Source of the DNA: UBA668 sp031366885
GTDB taxonomy: Bacteria; Actinomycetota; Acidimicrobiia; Acidimicrobiales; Ilumatobacteraceae
Length of the DNA: 11,903 nt
NCBI GenBank assembly: GCA_031366885.1
Contig: JANLPB010000002.1
Location: 1-11,903, forward strand
Direction of reading: 5' to 3'
Under the pieces are notes generated by a model. That model had not been told where the DNA came from. It saw only the letters and a program-made list of their open reading frames with translations, and made no database searches. Numbering within the stretch: position 1 is the first letter of the stretch; each line of letters starts with the position of its first letter. This document shows positions 4,912-11,232 of the stretch, in pieces. Made by a program: the position numbers and the translations under genes.

Positions 4912-7900
4912 CTACGCCAGCAGGGCGAGGTTGCGGAGTTGGCGAAGGGCGACGGACAGGGTGGTGAGGTCGTGCGAGTCCACTCGCCGGATCTCGGTGA
5001 AAAGTGTCCGGGCGCGGGCAACCATCCGGTCGCTGTTGGCCAACCAGTCGGCCACTGACCCGGCCACAATCGCATCCTCCGTCAAGTCGGCAATGGCGGC
5101 CAGCAGGTCGTCGCGCAGGGCCGCCCTGGCCTGAGTTTGCCAACGGTTGCTGCGCGGCAGGCGACCGATCGCGTCCCACAGCCACCCCAGGTCGAGCTGT
5201 TCGAAGACTTCCCAATACACGCCAGCAACGGTGTGCAACGGCTTGCTGGTTCGCCGGGCCAGGTCGACGACATCGAACCCGGTGTGAATCAGCGGCCACA
5301 GCACGCTCCGCTGGGCGAGAGCCTCAGGGATCTTGGCAGCCAACCGGCCGGCCTCCGCCGCAAAGACCTGCTCGCGCATTCGACCGCGCAGCTGCGCCTC
5401 CAGGCCGAGCGAGAGGTTCGCAATGCCCGGCTGGAACTCTGCGACCGCAGCGGCGATGTCGATTGGTGCCTTGCGATGACGCAGCAACCACATCACGGCA
5501 CGCTCGGCCATCGTGCGCAGTTCGAGGAACAGCTCCAGTTGCGCGTCGAGCTTGACCGCACCGCCCAGCGCATCGACCTGTTCCCACAAGTTGACGATGC
5601 CGAAGATGTCGCGCACGGCCACCCATGCGCGAGTGATCTCGACCACGCCGAGCCCGGTCTCCTCACTGAGCCGATGGTCGAATGAAATTCCCGACAGGTT
5701 GACCATCTGGTTACTCACCTGCGTCGCGACGATCTCGCGCCGGAGGCGGTGAGTGACGATCTGGTCGTGGAACTCGCGTTGCAGTCGCTGCGGAAAGTAA
5801 CGCACCAGATCCGGCTCGAGGTACGGGTCGTCGGGAAGATCGCTGCGCACCATTTCGGCCACGTTGGCCGTCTTCGTGTACGCCAGCAACACCGAGAACT
5901 CCGGAGTGGCCAGGCCGGTGCCGGCCGCCTGACGCTCGGCTATCTGGCGATCGGTGGGCAGGAATTCCAACGCGCGATTCAGCCAGCCTTCGCTCTCCAA
6001 CGTGTTGAGGTAGCGGCTGTGCACGTTGATCATCGGCAGGGCCTGGCGGCGGGCGATGGCAAGCGCCAGGGTTTGCGCACGGTTGTCGTCGAGTACCAGT
6101 TCGCCGACCTCGTCAGTCATGTCGGCCAGCACGTCGTTGCGCTGCTCGACGGTGATCACCCCGGCCGCAACCGCGGCGCCGAGGGCGATCTTGATGTTGA
6201 CCTCATGGTCGCTGCAGTCGACGCCCGCCGAGTTATCGATGGCGTCGGTGTAGATCAATCCGCCCGCAAGTGCGTACTCCACACGCCCGCGTTGGGTGAA
6301 GCCGAGGTTGCCGCCCTCCCCCACCATTTTGCAGCGCAGCTCAATACCGTTGACCCGCAGGCCGTCGTTGGCACGGTCGCCGACGTCGGCGTGGGTCTCG
6401 CTCGCTGCCTTCACGTACGTGCCGATTCCGCCGTTCCACAGCAGGTCGACCGGAGCACGCAGAATCTCGGACAGCAGTTCGTTCGGCGCAAACGACTCGC
6501 GATCGGTACCGAGACGCTTCTGCGCTTCCTCGCTGATGTCGATGGTCTTCAGCGTTCGCGGATACACGCCGCCGCCAGCGGAAATCAGTGAAGCGTCGTA
6601 ATCGGCCCAGTTGCTTCGCGGCAATGCGAAGAGCCGCTGACGCTCTGCGAACGAGACGGCCGGATCGGGGTTGGGGTCGATGAAGATGTGGCGATGATCG
6701 AAGGCCGCGACCAGCTTGACGTGCGGCGACCGCAGCAACCCGTTGCCGAAGACGTCGCCGCTCATGTCGCCGATGCCGACCACCGTCAGTTCGTCGCGAT
6801 CGACGTCCTTACCGATCGCGGCGGCGTGGCGGCGAACGCTCTCCCACGCACCACGTGCGGTGATACCCATCACCTTGTGGTCATAGCCAACGCTGCCGCC
6901 AGACGCGAACGCGTCCCCCAGCCAGAAGCCGTAGTCGGCGGCGATGCCGTTCGCAATGTCCGAGAAGGTGGCGGTGCCCTTGTCGGCGGCGACGACTAGG
7001 TATGGGTCGTCGCCGTCGAGGCGAATGGTCGCTGGTGGCGGGACGATGGCGTCGCCGACGATGTTGTCGGTGAGGTCGAGCAACCCGGCGATGAACTGGC
7101 GGTAGCAGGCCACGCCCTCAGCGCGAAACTCGTCGGGTGCCACGGGTGGCCGCTTCAGCACGAAGCCGCCTTTCGCTCCCGTGGGCACGATCACTGCGTT
7201 CTTGACGATCTGTGCCTTGACCAGACCAAGCACCTCGGTGCGGAAGTCTTCTCGACGGTCGCTCCAGCGGATGCCACCGCGTGCAATGCGACCATTGCGC
7301 AGGTGCACACCCTCCACGCGTGGCGAGCAGACCCAGATCTCGAACAACGGTCGCGGCAGCGGTAGGTCGGGCACCTTGCTGGTGTCGAACTTGAAGGCAA
7401 TCACGTCGCGGTAGCCGGCGTTTGGGCCAGGCCTGAACGCGTTGGTGCGCACAGTCGCCTCGATGAGCGCCAGCAGCGCGCGCAGCGTGCGGTCATCGTC
7501 AAGGCTGGGCACGGCGTCGAGCGCCTCGATGATGCCAACACGCGCGACACTGGCCGCGTCGACGGCGACCGGGACGGCGTGCTCACCTTCGCCTGGCATG
7601 AACCGAGCGATGAACAATTGGACCAGTTGCGCCGCGACACCTGCGTGTCGAACCAGCGTGGTTTCGATGTACTGCTGGCTGAACGGGAACCCGATCTGGC
7701 GCAGGTACCGGGCGTAGGCGCGCAACAACTCGACCTGGCGTGCCGTGAGGCCGGCGCGCAGCACCAGGCGGTTCAGCCCGTCGACCTCGACCGTGTTGTT
7801 GAACTCTGCGACGAAGGCCCGCTGCACCTCGGCTTGAGCGGCGAGATTCAAATCAATGTCGTCGGGAATCTGTACACCCACGTCGTGCAGCCACACACTC

Positions 7901-8286
7901 CGCTCGCCGAGTGTGAAGTTGAAGGCTCGCTCGTCGATCGCTCGAAAGCCCAGCTGGTCGAGCAGCGGCAGCAAATCAGCTATCGGAATGGCCGACCCCA
8001 CGTGGTACACCCGGAATCGCCACTCGGTACCGCTGGCCTCGGTGAAGTGCAACATCGCGGTCTCGATACCGACGCTCCCCGAACCCGCCGCAAGACGGTC
8101 GACGATCGGGAGGTCGACAGCTGCGCTGTTCGGCCAGTTCAGCTCGTCGTACCCAGCCGGCACCACCGGCAAGAGACGGTCGAGAAGGGCTGCCGCCTCC
8201 GCCTCGCCCACCACCGCCACCAACGCCTCACGGGTCGCGGCCGCCCAATCGGCAGCCACCTGCCCCACGGTTCCCTGAATGCTCAC
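4912..8286 (-). CDS. NAD-dependent glutamate dehydrogenase, GDH-180-like, N-terminally short
   Basis: A 1124-aa enzyme of the large NAD-GDH family, which converts glutamate and NAD+ to 2-oxoglutarate, NADH and ammonium, usually for glutamate catabolism. Catalytic-core marks are RGGIRWSDRREDFRTEVLGL from 336, the lysine motif PTGAKGGFVLK (368-378), and the dinucleotide-binding stretch VGIGDMSGDVFGNGLL (503-518) followed by FIDPNPDPAVSFAERQRL. Upstream of the core, residues about 90-230 match the GDH-180 middle region (FRVYHVG, VDGLNRLVLRAGL, LLRAYARYLRQIGFPFSQQYIE). The C-terminal ~790 residues look complete. GDH-180 proteins have about 1600 residues, so roughly the first 450-500, the ACT-like regulatory part, are missing. 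The start GTG 8286 has AAGGGA 5 nt upstream. The frame stays open to 8688, but that stretch is antisense to the DUF2237 gene and does not resemble GDH. No detached N-terminal piece is present. Confidence 0.93.
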   Translation of the reverse strand: MSIQGTVGQVAADWAAATREALVAVVGEAEAAALLDRLLPVVPAGYDELNWPNSAAVDLPIVDRLAAGSGSVGIETAMLHFTEASGTEWRFRVYHVGSAIPIADLLPLLDQLGFRAIDERAFNFTLGERSVWLHDVGVQIPDDIDLNLAAQAEVQRAFVAEFNNTVEVDGLNRLVLRAGLTARQVELLRAYARYLRQIGFPFSQQYIETTLVRHAGVAAQLVQLFIARFMPGEGEHAVPVAVDAASVARVGIIEALDAVPSLDDDRTLRALLALIEATVRTNAFRPGPNAGYRDVIAFKFDTSKVPDLPLPRPLFEIWVCSPRVEGVHLRNGRIARGGIRWSDRREDFRTEVLGLVKAQIVKNAVIVPTGAKGGFVLKRPPVAPDEFRAEGVACYRQFIAGLLDLTDNIVGDAIVPPPATIRLDGDDPYLVVAADKGTATFSDIANGIAADYGFWLGDAFASGGSVGYDHKVMGITARGAWESVRRHAAAIGKDVDRDELTVVGIGDMSGDVFGNGLLRSPHVKLVAAFDHRHIFIDPNPDPAVSFAERQRLFALPRSNWADYDASLISAGGGVYPRTLKTIDISEEAQKRLGTDRESFAPNELLSEILRAPVDLLWNGGIGTYVKAASETHADVGDRANDGLRVNGIELRCKMVGEGGNLGFTQRGRVEYALAGGLIYTDAIDNSAGVDCSDHEVNIKIALGAAVAAGVITVEQRNDVLADMTDEVGELVLDDNRAQTLALAIARRQALPMINVHSRYLNTLESEGWLNRALEFLPTDRQIAERQAAGTGLATPEFSVLLAYTKTANVAEMVRSDLPDDPYLEPDLVRYFPQRLQREFHDQIVTHRLRREIVATQVSNQMVNLSGISFDHRLSEETGLGVVEITRAWVAVRDIFGIVNLWEQVDALGGAVKLDAQLELFLELRTMAERAVMWLLRHRKAPIDIAAAVAEFQPGIANLSLGLEAQLRGRMREQVFAAEAGRLAAKIPEALAQRSVLWPLIHTGFDVVDLARRTSKPLHTVAGVYWEVFEQLDLGWLWDAIGRLPRSNRWQTQARAALRDDLLAAIADLTEDAIVAGSVADWLANSDRMVARARTLFTEIRRVDSHDLTTLSVALRQLRNLALLA

Positions 8287-8291
8287 TGCTG

Positions 8292-8297
8292 TCCCTT
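8292..8297 (-). promoter_or_regulatory. Shine-Dalgarno of the glutamate dehydrogenase gene
   Basis: AAGGGA on the minus strand lies 5 nt before GTG 8286 and supports this start over upstream in-frame candidates. Unlike the other first genes here, this one therefore appears to have a normal leader. Confidence 0.55.
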
Positions 8298-8370
8298 CCC
8301 GACCACGCTGTCGCGAACTCGGTGCCAGTGTGCCACAGGGCCGGTTGGCGCACCGCCGATCGCGGGCGGG

Positions 8371-8376
8371 TATGGT
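8371..8376 (+). promoter_or_regulatory. -10 box of the four-gene operon, probably leaderless
   Basis: TATGGT ends 6 nt (CGACGC) before ATG 8383, and no Shine-Dalgarno sequence is present. The spacing is identical to that in front of vapB, so transcription should begin at or near the start codon. The box lies in a 96-base divergent region shared with the glutamate dehydrogenase gene. Confidence 0.6.
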
Positions 8377-8382
8377 CGACGC

Positions 8383-8754
8383 ATGGCCCAGATGAACGTC
8401 CTCGGCGAAGAACTGCAGTCGTGCTCGCTCGACCCCCTCACCGGCTTCTACCGCACGGGCTACTGCGAGAACCATGGCGACGACCCCGGCATGCACGTCG
8501 TGTGCGTGGTGTGCACCGACGAGTTCTTGGAGTACTCGAGAAGGGTTGGCAACGACCTCAGTACGCCGATGCCGCAGTACGGGTTCAACGGACTCTCCGC
8601 GGGCGATCAGTGGTGTTTGTGTGCCAGCCGATGGCAGGAAGCGTTCGAAGCTGGCAGCGCGCCGCGGGTGCGCCTCGCTTCCACGCACGTGTCCGCCCTC
8701 GAGTACTGCTCACTGAGCGATCTTCGGTCGCTTGCTGTGGATGGTGATGCATGA
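8383..8754 (+). CDS. DUF2237 family protein, cysteine-rich, function unknown
   Basis: A 123-aa protein that spans the whole DUF2237 domain. Recognisable blocks are NVLGEELQSCSLDPLTGFYRTGYC (5-28), HVVCVVCTDEFLEYSRRVGNDLSTP (38-62), YGFNGLSAGDQWCLCASRWQEA (66-87) and APRVRLASTH (93-102). Seven cysteines (14, 28, 41, 44, 78, 80, 109) include CVVC and CLC pairs, which might bind a metal or form disulfides; this is inference. The family is widespread in bacteria and has no established reaction that I know of. The ATG at 8383 fits both the domain start and the TATGGT box. The stop overlaps the next start as ATGA (8751-8754), so it heads an operon with a crotonase-like enzyme and an Fe(II) oxygenase. 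Confidence 0.9.
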   Translation: MAQMNVLGEELQSCSLDPLTGFYRTGYCENHGDDPGMHVVCVVCTDEFLEYSRRVGNDLSTPMPQYGFNGLSAGDQWCLCASRWQEAFEAGSAPRVRLASTHVSALEYCSLSDLRSLAVDGDA

Positions 8755-9554
8755 GCTCGACCGACGGTGTCGTCGTTCGCATCGATGGGCCGGTGTGCGT
8801 CATCACGATCGACAGGGCCGAGGTGCGCAACGCCGTCGACGGCCCGACTGCCGCCGCATTGGCCGCAGCCTTCCGCGCCTTCGAGGCCGACGAGTCATTG
8901 GCCGTTGCGGTGTTCACGGGGGCGAACGGCACGTTCTGCGCCGGTGCGGACCTCAAGGCCATCAGCGACAGCCGAGGGAACCGGGTGGAACGCGACGTGT
9001 CGCTGGATGGCCCGATGGGGCCGACGCGGATGGCCCTCACGAAACCCGTCATCGCCGCCGTCGAAGGCTTCGCCGTTGCCGGCGGTCTTGAGCTGGCGGT
9101 GTGGTGCGACCTGCGCGTCGCAGCCAGCGACGCCGTCTTCGGTGTGTATTGCCGCCGGTGGGGCGTGCCGCTGATCGACGGCGGCACGGTGCGTCTGCCG
9201 CGACTCATCGGACACAGTCACGCGCTCGACCTGATCCTCACCGGCCGCGGCGTCAGCGGCGATGAGGCAGTACGCATGGGTTTGGTGAATCGGTCAGTCG
9301 AGCCCGGCTCCGCGCTGACTGCCGCCTTGGCGCTCGCCCATCAGATAGCCGCGCTGCCGCAGGGCTGTATGCGTCGCGATCGCGAGAGCAGCTACGCGCA
9401 ATGGGACATGTCGCTCACTGATGCGCTCTCCAACGAAACCCAATTGGGTCTAGAGACCATCATGAGTGGCGAGACCCTGGCCGGTGCCGCGCGATTCGCC
9501 AACGGCGAAGGTCGGCACGGAAGCTCCACCACTGCGGAGGCACGAGATGCCTGA
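8751..9554 (+). CDS. Crotonase-fold enoyl-CoA hydratase/isomerase-like protein
   Basis: A 267-aa crotonase superfamily protein, of usual length, expected to act on an acyl-CoA thioester. The oxyanion-hole region TFCAGADLKAIS is at 61-72, and the second element AVEGFAVAGGLELAVWCDLR is at 103-122. E114 corresponds to Glu144 of rat enoyl-CoA hydratase. At the place of Glu164 (rat FGQPEILLG) this protein has FGVYCRRWG, with Cys134, so the two-glutamate hydratase mechanism is not conserved. VPLIDGGTVRLPRLIG and the C-terminal GAARFANGEGRHG complete the family pattern. Isomerase, dehydratase or thioesterase activity is possible, and naming it a hydratase would be unsafe. The start codon overlaps the DUF2237 stop by 4 nt, and the stop overlaps the oxygenase start by 8 nt. 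Confidence 0.9.
   Translation: MSSTDGVVVRIDGPVCVITIDRAEVRNAVDGPTAAALAAAFRAFEADESLAVAVFTGANGTFCAGADLKAISDSRGNRVERDVSLDGPMGPTRMALTKPVIAAVEGFAVAGGLELAVWCDLRVAASDAVFGVYCRRWGVPLIDGGTVRLPRLIGHSHALDLILTGRGVSGDEAVRMGLVNRSVEPGSALTAALALAHQIAALPQGCMRRDRESSYAQWDMSLTDALSNETQLGLETIMSGETLAGAARFANGEGRHGSSTTAEARDA
9536..9540 (+). promoter_or_regulatory. Strong Shine-Dalgarno inside the crotonase gene, for the oxygenase
   Basis: GGAGG lies 6 nt before ATG 9547, within the last codons of the crotonase-like gene. It decides the oxygenase start over an in-frame GTG or ATG further upstream and suggests that this enzyme is translated efficiently on its own signal. Confidence 0.8.
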
Positions 9555-10491
9555 TGTCGCCATCGTCGACCTCACGGGCTGGTTCGACGGCACCGATCGC
9601 GAGGGCGTGTGTGCCGCGATAGACCAGGCCCTGAGCTCCGTCGGGTTCTTCCTCGTCAAGGGCCACGGCGTCGACACTGCACTGATTGCCGACACGCGTC
9701 GCCTATTTGCTGAGTTCTTTGCACTGCCGTCAGAACAGAAGGCGCGGGTCCGCATGCCGCAACTGGGCATGGCCGGCTGGGCGCCGATAGGCATGGAGGC
9801 CAACGGTTACTCGTTCGGTCACGAGACGCCACCGGACATGAAGGAGAGCTACCGCCTCGGCGCGCATGTGCTGCCAGGTCGGGTCGCGCTGCGCGGCGAC
9901 AATGTCTGGCCGACGTCGCTCGAGGGCTTTCGCGAGACCGTCGTCCGTTACATCGCTGCCGTCGATCTTTTGCACCTGGAATTGCTGAGGGTCTGCGCAG
10001 CCGCTGCCGGCCTTGCCGACGTCGAGTTCTTCGCTCGACAGGCCGGCCGTAACGACAACACGCTCAACGTCAACTGGTATCCGCCGCTGACGCACGTCGG
10101 CGAGGCGCGCCCCAACCAGTACCGCATCGGGCCGCACACCGACTTCGGCACACTGACACTGCTCCATCGCGAGCCGGGCTCGTCCGCGCTGGAAGTGCAG
10201 CTGGCCGACGGTACTTGGGTGCACGCACCCGTCGTCGATCAAGCCTTCACGATCAACGGTGGCGACATGTTGGCGCACTGGTCCAGCGGTCGCTGGCGCT
10301 CCGCCATTCACAGAGTGCTGCCACCCGTCGGCGCGGACGCGGACCAATCGCTGCTCTCCCTTGTGTACTTCTGCGATCCGGACCCAGAGACGATGATCAC
10401 CCCCTTCGGCGGCGGCGAAACCGTCAACGCAGGCGACTATCTCCGTTCGAAAATCGAAGCGATCACGATGCAACAGGTCGAGCACCCGTGA
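9547..10491 (+). CDS. Isopenicillin-N-synthase-like Fe(II) oxygenase
   Basis: A 314-aa protein of the 2-oxoglutarate/Fe(II) oxygenase superfamily, IPNS/plant-type branch. The N-terminal DIOX_N part reads IVDLTGWF, ALSSVGFFLVKGHGVD (28-43) and RRLFAEFFALPSEQKARVRM (51-70). The double-stranded beta-helix carries the iron triad: H197 and D199 in RIGPHTDFGTLTLL, and H255 in SAIHRVLPP. WYPP (177-180) and NGGDMLAHWSSGRW (237-250) are also typical. The usual RxS motif that binds the 2-oxoglutarate or substrate carboxylate is SLLSLVYF here, so Arg is replaced by Leu269. Such enzymes hydroxylate, desaturate or cyclise small molecules, and the substrate is unknown. The start is set by GGAGG at 9536. 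The stop overlaps the next gene by 4 nt. Confidence 0.9.
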   Translation: MPDVAIVDLTGWFDGTDREGVCAAIDQALSSVGFFLVKGHGVDTALIADTRRLFAEFFALPSEQKARVRMPQLGMAGWAPIGMEANGYSFGHETPPDMKESYRLGAHVLPGRVALRGDNVWPTSLEGFRETVVRYIAAVDLLHLELLRVCAAAAGLADVEFFARQAGRNDNTLNVNWYPPLTHVGEARPNQYRIGPHTDFGTLTLLHREPGSSALEVQLADGTWVHAPVVDQAFTINGGDMLAHWSSGRWRSAIHRVLPPVGADADQSLLSLVYFCDPDPETMITPFGGGETVNAGDYLRSKIEAITMQQVEHP

Positions 10492-11156
10492 GCGCCACTC
10501 CGCAGTCTCTGCCAACGGCCGTTCCAGTACCGCTCTTGCGGGGCTGGGCGCACCTTGTGTCGTTTCCCGTGTGGATGGCCTGCGGGCTGGCGTTGATCGC
10601 GGTCAGCAACGTGCACGCCCCGGGACGGTGGCTGTTGGCCGTGTACGTGGTCGGTACCGGCACCATGTTCGGTGTCTCGGCCCTCTATCACCGCGGGCGG
10701 TGGCAGCCGTCGGGCAAGGCGCTGATGCAGAAGTTCGACCGCTCGGCAATCTTCCTCGCCATCGCCGGCGGCTACACCCCCATCGCGTTCGTGTGCCTCG
10801 ATGGGTGGGTGCGTGTCGCCGTTCTGGCCACCGCGTGGGTGGGTGCGGCGGCGGGCATCGCGCTGCACTGGCTGCCGAGAGTTTCGAAGGTGTGGCGCGG
10901 CGCCAGTTACATGGTTGTCAGCTGGTCGGCCCTGCTGGTGTTCCCACAGTTGGCCCATGGGTTGGGTGCCGTGGGCTTTTCGCTGCTGCTCGCCGGAGGG
11001 CTGTGCTACACCATCGGAGCCATCTCGTTGGCCACCAGGTGGCCGAATCCGTGGCCGCAGGTGTTCGGCTTCCACGAGGTATTCCATGCGTTCACGGTGG
11101 TCGCTGCCGCGCTCGTCTTCGCTGCGGTCAGCTACTCCGTCGTCCCGCTCCTGTGA
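10488..11156 (+). CDS. Hemolysin III / PAQR family membrane protein
   Basis: A 222-aa integral membrane protein with about seven hydrophobic segments. The family marks are present: S64-ALY-H68 in the first motif, D84 in KFDRSAIFLAIAGGYTPI, and HEVFH (196-200) near the C-terminus. In related adiponectin receptors, three His equivalent to H68, H196 and H200 bind zinc, and the fold is linked to lipid-amide hydrolysis. Bacterial members are called hemolysin III or YqfA, and their role is unsettled. The start is GTG 10488, whose GTGA overlaps the oxygenase stop codon. The hydrophobic core begins about 20 residues later, consistent with this start. It is the last gene of the operon and is followed by a long hairpin. 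Confidence 0.9.
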   Translation: MSATPQSLPTAVPVPLLRGWAHLVSFPVWMACGLALIAVSNVHAPGRWLLAVYVVGTGTMFGVSALYHRGRWQPSGKALMQKFDRSAIFLAIAGGYTPIAFVCLDGWVRVAVLATAWVGAAAGIALHWLPRVSKVWRGASYMVVSWSALLVFPQLAHGLGAVGFSLLLAGGLCYTIGAISLATRWPNPWPQVFGFHEVFHAFTVVAAALVFAAVSYSVVPLL

Positions 11157-11166
11157 CCACACCGGA

Positions 11167-11214
11167 AACTGGGGCTTCCCAGAATCGTACGTATCGTTCT
11201 GGGAAGCCCCAGTT
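11167..11214. terminator. Long perfect hairpin between convergent genes
   Basis: AACTGGGGCTTCCCAGAA (11167-11184) and its exact reverse complement (11197-11214) form an 18-bp perfect stem around the 12-base loop TCGTACGTATCG. The structure starts 10 bases after the PAQR gene stop and ends 18 bases before the acyl-CoA dehydrogenase stop, as expected of a bidirectional terminator. There is no T-run on either side, so it is not a classical intrinsic terminator. It may also stabilise mRNA 3' ends. Confidence 0.7.
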
Positions 11215-11232
11215 ACGACGAATGGGCCCGCG

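Noticed and set aside
5749..6591. 280-codon plus-strand open frame inside the glutamate dehydrogenase gene
   Set aside because: It is antisense to a conserved catalytic region, and its composition follows from the codons of the real gene.
8287..8688. Upstream extension of the glutamate dehydrogenase frame by 134 codons
   Set aside because: It is antisense to the clearly real DUF2237 gene, does not resemble GDH, and a GTG with a Shine-Dalgarno sequence exists at 8286.
10437..11162. 241-codon minus-strand frame across the PAQR gene
   Set aside because: It is antisense to a protein with all family motifs, and its translation is Arg/His/Gln-rich and domainless.
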